Assembly: GCA_013791585.1 (NCBI GenBank)
Contig: VMTK01000020.1
Span: forward strand, 1-59,666
Origin: Candidatus Falkowiibacteriota bacterium
Lineage (GTDB): Bacteria > Patescibacteriota > Patescibacteriia > Patescibacteriales > VMTK01
Length of the DNA: 59,666 nucleotides
Direction: 5' to 3'
Shown here piece by piece: positions 33,381-41,608 of the stretch. A model generated the notes under the pieces. The model was not told the origin of the DNA. It did not search any database and was given only the letters and a program-made list of their open reading frames with translations. The translations under genes were made by a program, and so were the position numbers. Positions within the stretch are counted from its first letter, which is position 1; the number at the start of each line of letters is the position of its first letter.

Positions 33381-33911
33381 ATGCTTACAATAAGATTTTC
33401 TAGAATCGGCAAGAAAAACAAGCCGGCATACAGGATAATTATTTCTGAAAAATCCAAAGATCCGTATGGACGAGCTTTGGAAATTTTAGGATCATATAAT
33501 CCTCATACCAAAGAATTGCAAGCCAAACAGGAAAGAATTAAATATTGGCTAAGCAAAGGATCGGGAATTTCTCCTTCAGTGAATAATTTATTGATTGAAA
33601 AAGAGATTATTAAAGGAGAAAAAGTAAAAGCATCTAAAGCCGGAAACAAGAAAAAAGGCGAATCTAATCCGCCAGCTGGCGGAGAAAAAGGCGGAAGCAA
33701 AGAGCGGGCCAAAGAAGAAAAGCCGGAGGTTAAGGAAGAAGTTAAAGAAAAAAAGCCAGCGGTTAAAGAAGAAGCCGAGGATCCTGAGAATAAAAAGGAA
33801 GAAGATAAATCGTCAGAAACAAAAGAGCAAAAAGACAGTGGCGCAGAACAAGAAAAATCAGCAGAACAAAAAGAGGATATTTTAAAAAACACTGAAGCGC
33901 CAAAAGAATAA
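33381..33911 (+). CDS. rpsP: Ribosomal protein S16 with a long charged tail
   Basis: 176 residues; the S16 core is residues 1-85 (MLTIRFSRIGKKNKPAYRIIISEKSKDPYGRALEILGSYNP). The rest is a Lys/Glu-rich disordered tail, which is long for the family. Within it the residues NPPAGGE are encoded by the perfect palindrome TCCGCCAGCTGGCGGA (33669-33684). Next gene is khpA, the common rpsP-khpA pairing. Confidence 0.95.
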   Translation: MLTIRFSRIGKKNKPAYRIIISEKSKDPYGRALEILGSYNPHTKELQAKQERIKYWLSKGSGISPSVNNLLIEKEIIKGEKVKASKAGNKKKGESNPPAGGEKGGSKERAKEEKPEVKEEVKEKKPAVKEEAEDPENKKEEDKSSETKEQKDSGAEQEKSAEQKEDILKNTEAPKE

Positions 33912-33926
33912 AGCTGTTGGCAAACA

Positions 33927-34111
33927 TTGACAAATTTTTATTTTATGTTATAATATTTAATACCCTATAAAAGGAAGTTGGACAGACTCACCGCGCAATA
34001 AATTTCACTATGAAGTTTATTGGGCAGTGAGTCTAATAATTAATTTAACGAGATCTTTCAAATCTGACTGACAGTTCCTAAAGAAGTCAATTTGGAAGAA
34101 AAAGCAAAACT
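33927..34111 (+). promoter_or_regulatory. Promoter and structured leader of khpA
   Basis: TTGACA (33927-33932), 16 nt, TATAAT (33949-33954). The 150-nt leader has a strong stem AGACTCAC...GTGAGTCT (about 33984-34034) with an inner CAATAAA/TTTATTG helix. The left half (CCGCGCAATAAATTTCACT) recurs with two changes at 48718-48736 after recQ. A regulatory hairpin or mobile palindrome is possible. Confidence 0.65.
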
Positions 34112-34441
34112 ATGGCTGAAAAAGCACAAGATCAAGCATTTTTAGAGTTGATCGCTAAGGCTATTGTCTCAAACCCTGATAAAGTATTAGTGGAAAGGAC
34201 AGTAGATGAAATGGGCGTTTTACTAACGCTGAAGATTGACCAAAGCGACATGGGCTACATTATCGGCCGCAGGGGCCAGACAGCGCAGGCTATCAGAACT
34301 TTATTAAAGATAGTCGGAGCTAAAAATAATGCTCGCGTAAATCTAAAAATATTCGAACCGGAAGGATCTCAAAGGCCGGGTAGAACAGCTAATGTTAGAG
34401 CTGACATTGACACCTCTAGCGTTGATGATCTAAAAATTTAA
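34112..34441 (+). CDS. khpA: KH-domain RNA-binding protein KhpA
   Basis: 109 residues. One KH domain with the GXXG loop in GYIIGRRGQTAQAIRTLLKI. In other bacteria KhpA partners with KhpB and affects cell division and small-RNA biology. The C-terminal tail RPGRTANVRADIDTSSVDDLKI is disordered. It follows rpsP but has its own promoter. Confidence 0.9.
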   Translation: MAEKAQDQAFLELIAKAIVSNPDKVLVERTVDEMGVLLTLKIDQSDMGYIIGRRGQTAQAIRTLLKIVGAKNNARVNLKIFEPEGSQRPGRTANVRADIDTSSVDDLKI

Positions 34442-34460
34442 ACAAAAAAACAAATTAGAT

Positions 34461-34496
34461 AATCAAAAACCTCTCTGATCGGAGAGGTTTTTGATT
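34461..34496 (+). terminator. Terminator after khpA
   Basis: AATCAAAAACCTCTC and GAGAGGTTTTTGATT pair over 15 bp, with loop TGATCG. Confidence 0.85.
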
Positions 34497-34506
34497 TGGG
34501 GCAAGA

Positions 34507-34554
34507 AGTTTTTTTGTTAGCTTGGGTTTTAAAACCCAAGCTAACAAAAAAACT
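34507..34554. repeat. 48-bp perfect palindrome
   Basis: Every base from 34507 to 34530 is mirrored by 34531 to 34554 with no loop. It lies between convergent khpA and tsaD and carries T runs on both strands, so it may end transcription in both directions. Confidence 0.9.
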
Positions 34555-34583
34555 GAAAAATTAATAAAAACCGCCAATTTTAT

Positions 34584-35675
34584 TTATTTTAACCGCAAAT
34601 TAGGATCAACTTTTAATTTTTGCCAATTTATAAATTTATTCCCCAAAGCGTTAAAATAACCGGCCGCGGCTATCATCACGGCATTGTCCGTTGTGTATTT
34701 CAGCTTTGGAATTAGGAATAATGAATCCCCGCAAGAAGCGGGACAAGCAGGAATAATGGTTTTTACGGCTTCTTTCATTTGCCTGCGCAATTCTTTATTA
34801 GCCGCGACTCCTCCGGTTAGCATTATGGTTTTGACATTATACTTTTCAGCGGCTTTGATGGTTTTATGAATTAGAACATCAATTATCGCTTGTTGGAATT
34901 CGTGAGAGTAATTTGAAATTTGTAATTTGAAATTTGGATTTTTTTGAATTTCGTACAGCAACGCTGTTTTAAGGCCGGAAAAAGAAAAATCGTAATTATC
35001 AGAATGAATCATCGGTCGAGGCAATTTAACTCCAAATTTCCAATTTCCAATTTCAAATTTCTCTGCTTCAGCAGCAACTGCCGGTCCCCCGGGATAACCC
35101 AAGCCAAGCAGTTTAGCCGCTTTATCAAACGCTTCGCCTGCCGCATCGTCTCTTGTTTCCCCAATGATTTTATATTTGCCGTGTTTCTTCATTAAAATTA
35201 ACATAGTGTGTCCGCCAGATACGGTTAAAACCAATGAAGGAAATTTGAAATTAGAAATTGGAAATTTGTGTTGGTCAGTAATAAAATTAGCGTATATATG
35301 CCCTTCAATATGATTAATGCCGACGACTGGGATGCCCCACGCGCAAGAAAGCGCTTTTGCCGTTTCAATGCCCACGATTAAAGAAGTGATCAGCCCGGGC
35401 CCGGTTGACACTGCGATAGCTCTTATTCTTTTCGCGGCATCTTGGCGCTTAATTTTCGCTTTTTCCAGGGCTTCATTAATAACCGGCAAGATATTTAAAA
35501 CATGCTCGCGCGCGGCAACTTCAGGCACTACGCCGCCGTATTTTTTGTGGATATTTATCTGCGATGAAACTATATTTGATCGTACGAACGCAAGATTTTG
35601 CGTTCCCGCGTTTTTGCCTTCAACAATCGCGGCCGCGGTTTCATCACAGCTTGTTTCTATTCCCAAAATTAGCAT
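34584..35675 (-). CDS. tsaD: tRNA N6-threonylcarbamoyladenosine transferase TsaD, with several inserts
   Basis: 363 residues from the ATG at 35675 (MLILGIETSCDET is the family start; a frame to 35750 is rejected). Adds the threonylcarbamoyl group to A37 of tRNAs. HIEGH metal motif, VSGGHTML, GYPGGP and FSFSGLKTALLYE are intact. At least five loops carry extra sequence written by repeats: NAGTQNLAFVRS (35586-35605), ISNFKF (35240-35270), EIGNWKFGV (35032-35062), NFKLQISN (34910-34938) and PASCGDSLFLI (34710-34759). All are in frame at surface-loop positions. Confidence 0.95.
   Translation of the reverse strand: MLILGIETSCDETAAAIVEGKNAGTQNLAFVRSNIVSSQINIHKKYGGVVPEVAAREHVLNILPVINEALEKAKIKRQDAAKRIRAIAVSTGPGLITSLIVGIETAKALSCAWGIPVVGINHIEGHIYANFITDQHKFPISNFKFPSLVLTVSGGHTMLILMKKHGKYKIIGETRDDAAGEAFDKAAKLLGLGYPGGPAVAAEAEKFEIGNWKFGVKLPRPMIHSDNYDFSFSGLKTALLYEIQKNPNFKLQISNYSHEFQQAIIDVLIHKTIKAAEKYNVKTIMLTGGVAANKELRRQMKEAVKTIIPACPASCGDSLFLIPKLKYTTDNAVMIAAAGYFNALGNKFINWQKLKVDPNLRLK
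34910..35270. repeat. Three heptamer repeats inside tsaD
   Basis: ATTTGAA/ATTTGTA units at 34910-34938, CAATTTC units at 35032-35062, and AAATTTG/AAATTAG/AAATTGG units at 35240-35270. All derive from the same word in either orientation and lie in frame. Confidence 0.8.
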
Positions 35676-35817
35676 CTTGACTAAATCTAATAAATTATTT
35701 ATACTATCTTTAGTATTAACACAATTTAAGAAAAAAATCCATCCCGGCACAGGGGTGTTTATTTTTTAATAATGGTCCCTTCGTCTAATGGTTAGGACAT
35801 CAGGTTTTATTCATCCC

Positions 35818-35954
35818 CGCACCACAAAAATAATTTTAATATGCCGCCATCGTCTAATGGTTAGGACATCAGGTTTTCATCCTGAAAATCGGGGTTCAAT
35901 TCCCCGTGGCGGTACTAATTTTTTACTCTTCCAATGTTTTATTTTTGTGGTGCG
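35818..35954. repeat. Inverted-repeat ends of the insert in the outer tRNA-Glu
   Basis: CGCACCACAAAAATAA (35818-35833) is exactly complementary to TTATTTTTGTGGTGCG (35939-35954). The intact tRNA-Glu sits in the loop. Confidence 0.9.
35843..35914 (+). tRNA. tRNA-Glu(TTC), intact, nested in another tRNA gene
   Basis: 72 nt. Acceptor GCCGCCA/TGGCGGT, anticodon arm TCAGG-TTTTCAT-CCTGA with anticodon TTC, T arm CGGGG-TTCAATT-CCCCG. 27 nt (35851-35877) are identical to 35782-35808 of the outer tRNA. Confidence 0.95.
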
Positions 35955-36001
35955 AGGCAGGCCTGAAAATAGGGGTTCGATTCCCCTAGGGACTACGATA
36001 A

Positions 36002-36040
36002 CAAAAAAATAATCCGGAAAAATCCGGATTATTTTTTTGT
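36002..36040. terminator. Bidirectional terminator
   Basis: AAAAAATAATCCGG...CCGGATTATTTTTT between the tRNA-Glu locus (plus) and the isomerase gene (minus); T run on both strands. Confidence 0.8.
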
Positions 36041-36048
36041 TTATTTTT

Positions 36049-37119
36049 TTACTTCAACTCTTTTTTAAACCAATCAACCCATGGAATTTTTGACGGATCA
36101 ATGCCGTTAAGCATTCCCAGATAATAAGTAACCCAGCTTCCCAGCTGCAGCATTTCAAACGCTTGAATAAGTTTTGTTTTTCCGGCCAATTCATGGCTTA
36201 CTGTTTTAACGCTGTTTTTTTCTATTACCTTTTTTGTCAGATAACTTCTCTTTTGTATTCTTGGATGGTATAATTTTGAATCAAAAACTAAGAAGGCTAA
36301 ATTATTTTTATTGTTTTTCGGAAATGCCAGCCCTTCCATGGCATAATGGTTTAAATCAGGCAAAGTTAAATATGAGGCGAAATGCTTGCTGTTCTCGCAG
36401 AATTGGTTGCGCATGGCTTTGGCATTGCCGGTCAAAAATTCAGCCGCTATTATGATAATTTGCTTGTTGTAAAGCGCCTCGGCTATTTGCTTGGCTTTGT
36501 TGTTTTTTGTTTTTATCATAGGCCTTAATTCCCTGTCCCAAATTTCCAAGCTGGCAATCATGTCTTCTGTTTCTTTAACCTCTATTTTGAACAGTCCGGC
36601 TTTGGCCATCATTACCGCCATGCCGAAAATAGAATAGCCAAACCCCAGCCGCGGCTGTCCGGAAGGGTTATGCTCCGGCTTAAAAATATATCCGGGAATA
36701 TTGTCTTGAATCATTAATTTTTCCAGCTTTCCTTTGCCATGCGAAGTAATAGCCATTATCTTGGCTCCGCGCTTTTTAGCTTCCGCGTAGGTGCTCAGTG
36801 GCTCTTCAGTTGATCCGGAGTAGGAGGATATAATATACAGCGTATTTTTATTAACATGAGCCGGCACACAGTAGCCGGGTGTAATGCTGATAGGCGCTTT
36901 GATTTGATCGCTAAAAACAGATTTAATAATTCTCGCGCCGATGTTTGAGCCGCCCATGCCGCTTACCACGACTTGAGTTATTTTGCTATATTCGCTCGGA
37001 ACTTTTATCAGGCGCGCTTCATGCAGAACCTGCCTGGCTTGATCGGCCAGCATGGAAATGGATTCAGCCGCCTGCCCCGCGTCTTGTTTTTTGATTTGTT
37101 TAATGTTGTTTAGATTCAT
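36049..37119 (-). CDS. Bifunctional phosphoglucose/phosphomannose isomerase (SIS family)
   Basis: 356 residues. Interconverts fructose-6-phosphate with glucose- and mannose-6-phosphate. SIS domain with GMGGSNIGA (54-62) and SSYSGSTEEPLS (about 98-109); the Glu/His pair typical of the family is in QFCENSKHF and the C-terminal FEMLQLGSWVTYYLG. It feeds the glycogen genes in this window and glycolysis. Confidence 0.9.
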   Translation of the reverse strand: MNLNNIKQIKKQDAGQAAESISMLADQARQVLHEARLIKVPSEYSKITQVVVSGMGGSNIGARIIKSVFSDQIKAPISITPGYCVPAHVNKNTLYIISSYSGSTEEPLSTYAEAKKRGAKIMAITSHGKGKLEKLMIQDNIPGYIFKPEHNPSGQPRLGFGYSIFGMAVMMAKAGLFKIEVKETEDMIASLEIWDRELRPMIKTKNNKAKQIAEALYNKQIIIIAAEFLTGNAKAMRNQFCENSKHFASYLTLPDLNHYAMEGLAFPKNNKNNLAFLVFDSKLYHPRIQKRSYLTKKVIEKNSVKTVSHELAGKTKLIQAFEMLQLGSWVTYYLGMLNGIDPSKIPWVDWFKKELK

Positions 37120-37228
37120 ATGGTTATTATATCATAAATTAAAATTTCAAGCATTAGGGCTATTTTTTTATTGCCTATTGCTCAATGATGTAATCGTGCT
37201 AAAATAATATTAAGTAATTTATGGCTTA

Positions 37229-37419
37229 CGCGTTTGAATATAATTTATACGCATTTTACATATACAGCTATCGCTTATATTAATATCTGAATTGTTACAT
37301 TGCTAAATTGTTAAATTGTTTTAATGTCAGTAATTTAACAATGTAACAATTTAACAATGTCTGCTGGGATTTTTCCAACAGGCAGAATAATAGCTTTAAA
37401 GAATCAATATTCAAACGCG
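37229..37419. repeat. Nested inverted repeats between the isomerase and the helicase
   Basis: Outer arms CGCGTTTGAATAT (37229-37241) and ATATTCAAACGCG (37407-37419) are perfect. Inside are octamer arms (TTAAATTG/CAATTTAA words, about 37289-37360) and a CTGCTG...CAGGCAG hairpin (about 37361-37387). No coding potential. It may hold the divergent promoters. Confidence 0.7.
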
Positions 37420-37435
37420 CAAGTCCTATGTTTTT

Positions 37436-39013
37436 ATGAAACTTACTGCAAAAATTGAACTCAATCCGCAATTCAAGCAAGCGCTGGAAGCGATGGAAAA
37501 AACTTCCGGCAATGTTTTTGTTACCGGCAAAGCGGGAACCGGCAAGTCAACCTTGCTTGAATATTTCCGCCATATCACTAAAAAGAAAATCGTGGTTTTA
37601 GCTCCGACCGGAGTGGCCGCGATTAATGTCAAAGGCCAGACCATTCATTCTTTCTTCCGCTTTAAGCCGGATATAACTTTGCGGAAAGTAAAAAGAAAAT
37701 ACGGCAAAGACGATAAAGACAATGTTTATAAAAAATTAGGCGCTATTGTGATTGATGAAGTGTCAATGGTAAGGGCGGATTTAATGGACTGCGTTGATAA
37801 ATTTCTGCGCCTGAACGGGAAAAACAAGAACATGCCGTTTGGCGGCGCGCAAATGATCTTTATCGGAGATTTATACCAATTGCCGCCGGTTGTTATGAGC
37901 AATGAAAAAGAAATATTCAGAAAAGAATACAACAGCGAATATTTTTTTGACGCTAAAGTATTTAATAACGGCAAATTCAGCATGGAATTTATTGAGCTTG
38001 AAAAAATTTATAGGCAAAAAGACCAAAAATTTATTAATCTCCTGAACGCCATCCGCAACAATTCCATTACCGAGCAGGAACTGAATATTATTAACGCCCG
38101 CTATCAGCCGAATTTTCAAAACAAGCCGGATGATTTTTTTATCTGCTTAACCCCGACCAACAAAGCTTCGCAAATTATAAATGAGCAAAAATTAAGCGAG
38201 CTAAAAGAAAAATTGTATAATTGCAAAGGAGCGGTTATGGGCGATTTTAACAAAGGGCATCTGCCTACTGAAATTGATTTGCGCGTTAAGCCAGGCGCGC
38301 AGATAATGCTTTTAAACAATGATTCCGCCAAGCGCTGGGTTAACGGCACGATCGGCAAAATCGTTGAAATTAAAAAAGACTCGGAAACCGGCTTAAATGT
38401 TATTTTCGCGAAATTAGCCAACGGCGAAACAGAGGGCATTCTGCCGCATACTTGGGAAATATTCAATTTTTCCTTGGATAAAAATTCCGGCCTGATAAAC
38501 AGCGAGGTTGTGGGCTCATTCACCCAGTATCCTTTAAAATTGGCATGGTCGGTGACGATCCATAAAAGCCAAGGCAAGACTTTTGACAGGGTTGTCATTG
38601 ATATCGGCCGAGGAACTTTTACTCACGGCCAAATGTATGTGGCTTTAAGCCGGTGCACTGCTTTAGAGGGAATCGTGCTGAAGAAAAAAATAACTAAAAA
38701 AAATATCTGGATGGATTGGCGTGTGGTGAAATTTGTGACTCAATATCAATACGGGATTTCAGAAAATAATTTGTCGCTGGAAGATAAAGTGAAAATCATT
38801 AAACAAGCCATTGCGGATAAAGCGAAATTAAACATTGTTTATCTGAAAGCCAATGACATAAAATCCAAAAGAATAATCCAACCGAAGCGAGTCGGCCAAA
38901 TGGAATATCTTAACAAGCCGTTTCTGGGAATGAAAGCGCTTTGCTTGGCCAGGGGAGAAGACAGAGTTTTCCGGGTTGATCGGATTTTGGAGATGAGGGC
39001 GGCTAATGATTAA
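37436..39013 (+). CDS. Pif1/RecD-like helicase with a C-terminal WYL-like domain
   Basis: 525 residues. SF1B helicase: Walker A GKAGTGKS (31-38), APTGVAAINVKGQTIHSFF, Walker B IVIDEVSM, and late motif LAWSVTIHKSQGKTFDRVVID with GQMYVALSRC. The last about 65 residues (LNIVYLKANDIKSKRIIQPKRVG, ALCLARGEDRVFRVDRIL) look like a WYL domain, which senses ligands or nucleic acid. It unwinds DNA 5' to 3' in repair or replication restart. Confidence 0.9.
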   Translation: MKLTAKIELNPQFKQALEAMEKTSGNVFVTGKAGTGKSTLLEYFRHITKKKIVVLAPTGVAAINVKGQTIHSFFRFKPDITLRKVKRKYGKDDKDNVYKKLGAIVIDEVSMVRADLMDCVDKFLRLNGKNKNMPFGGAQMIFIGDLYQLPPVVMSNEKEIFRKEYNSEYFFDAKVFNNGKFSMEFIELEKIYRQKDQKFINLLNAIRNNSITEQELNIINARYQPNFQNKPDDFFICLTPTNKASQIINEQKLSELKEKLYNCKGAVMGDFNKGHLPTEIDLRVKPGAQIMLLNNDSAKRWVNGTIGKIVEIKKDSETGLNVIFAKLANGETEGILPHTWEIFNFSLDKNSGLINSEVVGSFTQYPLKLAWSVTIHKSQGKTFDRVVIDIGRGTFTHGQMYVALSRCTALEGIVLKKKITKKNIWMDWRVVKFVTQYQYGISENNLSLEDKVKIIKQAIADKAKLNIVYLKANDIKSKRIIQPKRVGQMEYLNKPFLGMKALCLARGEDRVFRVDRILEMRAAND

Positions 39014-39046
39014 TAAATTGATTTTGAGCTTTCAACGATTTATAGT

Positions 39047-39150
39047 TTGCAAATCTCGGCAATCCCTTGTTATAATACAAATAAGCGCGGATAGTTTTAG
39101 GGCTAAAATTGCGCAATCTTATTTTCTGCTTGAGTTTGCGCATCCGCTGT
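39047..39150 (+). promoter_or_regulatory. Promoter and hairpin upstream of the EcoRI-type methyltransferase
   Basis: TTGCAA (39047-39052), 18 nt, TATAAT (39071-39076). The leader closes with GCGGAT (39087-39092) to ATCCGC (39142-39147) and has inner helices AGTTTTAG/CTAAAATT and TTGCGCA/TGCGCA-like. Methyltransferase genes often have controlled leaders; this is inference. Confidence 0.5.
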
Positions 39151-39211
39151 GAAAACAATTTATTTATAAGGGAAAAAAGAATACAATAAAACAGATTAAC
39201 AAGACATAATT

Positions 39212-40300
39212 ATGGCAACTAAATCATCAAATAAAAATTTGCGCGACGCGAGCAAAGCGAAGAAAGACGAGTTTTATACTCAGCTTTCCGATATTGAAAA
39301 AGAATTGGGGCATTATGAAAAACATTTCAAAAACAAAGTTGTTTTTTGCAATTGCGACGATCCGTGGGTGAGCAATTTTTTTCATTATTTTTCCTATAAT
39401 TTTGAAAAATTGGGTTTAAAAAAATTAATTACCACCTGTTATAAAAATCAACAGCCGGATTTATTCAGCCAAAACAATTCTGAAAAAGCTATTTATTTGG
39501 AATACACCGGCGACAAAAATAACGATAAAATTCCCAATCCCGAAGAAATCGGCATTAAGCATCTAAAAGGCGACGGCGATTTTAGAAGTCCCGAGTGTGT
39601 TGAACTTTTAAAACAAGCCGACATTGTGGTTACCAATCCTCCGTTTTCTTTGTTCCGCGAATACGCGGCGCAATTAGTTGAGTATGATAAAAAGTTTATA
39701 ATAATCGGCAATTTAAACGCCATAACCTATAAAGAAATTTTTAAATTTATCAAAGAAAATAAAATTTGGCTTGGACATAGTATTCACAGCGGGGACAGAG
39801 AATTTGGAGTTCCCGATGATTATCCGCTAAACGCGGCTAGCAGCAGAATTGATGAAAACGGCAAGAAATATATTAGAGTTAAGGGAGTTCGTTGGTATAC
39901 CAATTTGGATTATGAAGAAAGACACGAGGATTTGCCGCTTTATGAAAAATATTATGGGAATGAAGACAAATATCCAAAGTATGACAATTATGACGCAATA
40001 AATATTGATAAAACAAAAGAGATACCAGAGGACTATACCGGTGCTATGGGCGTGCCAATTACATTTTTGGATAAATATAATCCAGAGCAATTTGATATAA
40101 TTGGACAAGGTCAAGGAAATCTTTATAGAGAACTCACGCCAAAAGGTTTAAAGAAAAAATTTGTTGAAGATTATTACAGAACTGGTGGAACCGGTTCAAT
40201 TAAAGAAGACCATCCTGTTTTGGGTTATTATAATAGAAATGGTAAAGCTGTTATTCCGTATATGAGGATAATTATTAAAAATAAGAAAGTAAAAAAATAA
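39212..40300 (+). CDS. Adenine-specific DNA methyltransferase, EcoRI-M type
   Basis: 362 residues. Starts MATKSSNKNLRDASKAKKDEFYTQ as in the EcoRI methylase family; the methylation motif NPPF is in VVTNPPFSLFREY (about 141-153). Modifies adenine in DNA. No recognisable EcoRI-like nuclease lies beside it; the next gene, 4 bp on, is unknown. Confidence 0.88.
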   Translation: MATKSSNKNLRDASKAKKDEFYTQLSDIEKELGHYEKHFKNKVVFCNCDDPWVSNFFHYFSYNFEKLGLKKLITTCYKNQQPDLFSQNNSEKAIYLEYTGDKNNDKIPNPEEIGIKHLKGDGDFRSPECVELLKQADIVVTNPPFSLFREYAAQLVEYDKKFIIIGNLNAITYKEIFKFIKENKIWLGHSIHSGDREFGVPDDYPLNAASSRIDENGKKYIRVKGVRWYTNLDYEERHEDLPLYEKYYGNEDKYPKYDNYDAINIDKTKEIPEDYTGAMGVPITFLDKYNPEQFDIIGQGQGNLYRELTPKGLKKKFVEDYYRTGGTGSIKEDHPVLGYYNRNGKAVIPYMRIIIKNKKVKK

Positions 40301-40304
40301 ATCT

Positions 40305-41042
40305 ATGGCTAAAGTTATAAAATTATTTGATCCAATTTACATGAGGGCGTTAGAACTCGCTTCAGAAATTCATTCTAAATTAAGAGAACAAATTGATGCA
40401 ACAAAAAAGGATAAAAAATTAGCAATTTATTATTTGCAAGGAGGTTGTATTACACATGCATACTTAGCAATTAATCACTGGTTGTTGGGTGATCTTGGTG
40501 CTCCTTTTATTCACAAAAGGATAATACAAGAAATGGGAAATGTGGCACTTTTTATTTCTGTATTACCAGAAGAACACAGATATATAAAATCTTTTTTTGA
40601 AAAAAGTATAATAAGTTTTCCAAATATTTTTTCGACAAAATGGGGAAAAGAAAAGAAGGCAATTTTGAATAAGATGGAATGGGATGATCAAACTTTAAAA
40701 AAATGGCAGGACAATGCAAAACTCTTAAATGATGGTTTTTCGAATGCGGTGCATGCCCAGATTGAGACAGCTGCTTTTAACTCAGATAAATATACTGGGG
40801 AATATGATTATCGTCTCCAATGGGACGAATTTAAAGGAGGATTTATAAGAAATTTTGATTTTGGACATTATATTGTAATTCCAGCTATTAATCCGTTACT
40901 CATAAATAAAGAGGTGCTTTTAATAGAAAAAGACGATTTGGATAAGATAAATCAAATTTGGGAAAAAGTTTCGAAAACTGGATTGGATATATTTAATAAT
41001 TTGCGAGATAGTGTTTTAAATAAACAACAAGCAAACACTTAA
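40305..41042 (+). CDS. Unknown helical protein downstream of the methyltransferase
   Basis: 245 residues, soluble, mostly helical with aromatic-rich patches (YLQGGCITHAYLAINHWLLGD, FIRNFDFGHYIVIPAINPLL). No catalytic motif that I recognise. It starts 4 bp after the methyltransferase stop, so the two are co-expressed. It occupies the position of a restriction partner, but I have no sequence evidence that it is a nuclease. More AT-rich than flanking housekeeping genes. Confidence 0.7.
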   Translation: MAKVIKLFDPIYMRALELASEIHSKLREQIDATKKDKKLAIYYLQGGCITHAYLAINHWLLGDLGAPFIHKRIIQEMGNVALFISVLPEEHRYIKSFFEKSIISFPNIFSTKWGKEKKAILNKMEWDDQTLKKWQDNAKLLNDGFSNAVHAQIETAAFNSDKYTGEYDYRLQWDEFKGGFIRNFDFGHYIVIPAINPLLINKEVLLIEKDDLDKINQIWEKVSKTGLDIFNNLRDSVLNKQQANT

Positions 41043-41151
41043 AATTCATACCAACTTTGCAACAAATCTAGTGCATATAAAAATTTATGAAAATTAAAAA
41101 ACAATCTTACGACCAGTCAAGACAAAAACAATCAAATTATTATTCAAAATT

Positions 41152-41268
41152 ATGCCCAAAAAAAATAAAAAAATTGTTCCAAGCAACAACAGTTTTACTG
41201 AATTTTTGCTTTATACGGCTCCTAACGGAAAAGTAAAAGTGGAGATTTTTTTGCCAATCAATATATGA
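41152..41268 (+). pseudogene. Truncated RhuM N-terminus
   Basis: 38 codons (MPKKNKKIVPSNNSFTEF...) nearly identical to the start of the intact RhuM gene at 42834, then a break after VEIFL and a stop. The similarity also covers about 45 bp of upstream DNA (from about 41109 and 42792). Confidence 0.85.
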
Positions 41269-41282
41269 GATAATTAAAAAAT

Positions 41283-41604
41283 ATGAGAAAAAACAATCAA
41301 AACAATTCAGAACTTCAATTATTTAATAATTTTGTTATTTTTAAAACAGAAAATGGCAAAGTTAATATTGATGTTTTTTTAAAAAACGATACGCTTTGGC
41401 TTACTCAAAAAAAATGAGCGAACTTTTTGAAATTAATGTTTCCGCAATTTCTAAACATCTCAAAAATATTTTTGAAATTGGAGAATTGGATGAAAAAGTG
41501 GTTGTTTCCATTTTGGAACATACCACATTCAAGATAAAAACTATATTTCCGATTTTGATCGCGAAGTTAAAAAATTATTAGACGTTAAAAATAATAAAAA
41601 ATAA
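41283..41604 (+). pseudogene. Frameshifted and internally deleted RhuM gene
   Basis: Begins as a different RhuM copy (NGKVNIDVFLKNDTLWLTQ), then loses frame in an A8 run at about 41406-41413 (MSELFEINVSAISKHLKNIF follows in another frame). Its last about 62 bp (41531-41592) are identical to the end of the intact RhuM gene (43811-43872). So it is a deletion product carrying the tail of a second copy. Confidence 0.85.
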
Positions 41605-41608
41605 TTTT

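Larger units (their letters stand above)
35774..35995 (+). tRNA. Interrupted tRNA-Glu gene enclosing a second tRNA gene
   Basis: The 5' part GGTCCCTTCGTCTAATGG...TCAGG (35774-35804) and the 3' part CCTGA...AGGGACTA (35962-35995) fit each other in the acceptor stem (GGTCCCT/AGGGACT) and the anticodon stem (TCAGG/CCTGA), but not the inner tRNA. Between them lie about 155 nt with a complete tRNA-Glu and a 16-bp inverted repeat. Unless the insert is removed from the RNA, this gene is dead. Isoacceptor unknown, since the anticodon region is disrupted. Confidence 0.85.

Noticed and set aside
35809-35961. Group I intron in tRNA-Glu
   Set aside because: The insert is about 155 nt, of which 72 are a tRNA; there is no room for the conserved intron core and none of its motifs are seen.
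35788-36012. Open frame with repeated TSGF/ENRGSIP peptides
   Set aside because: It is the translation of two tRNA-Glu sequences.
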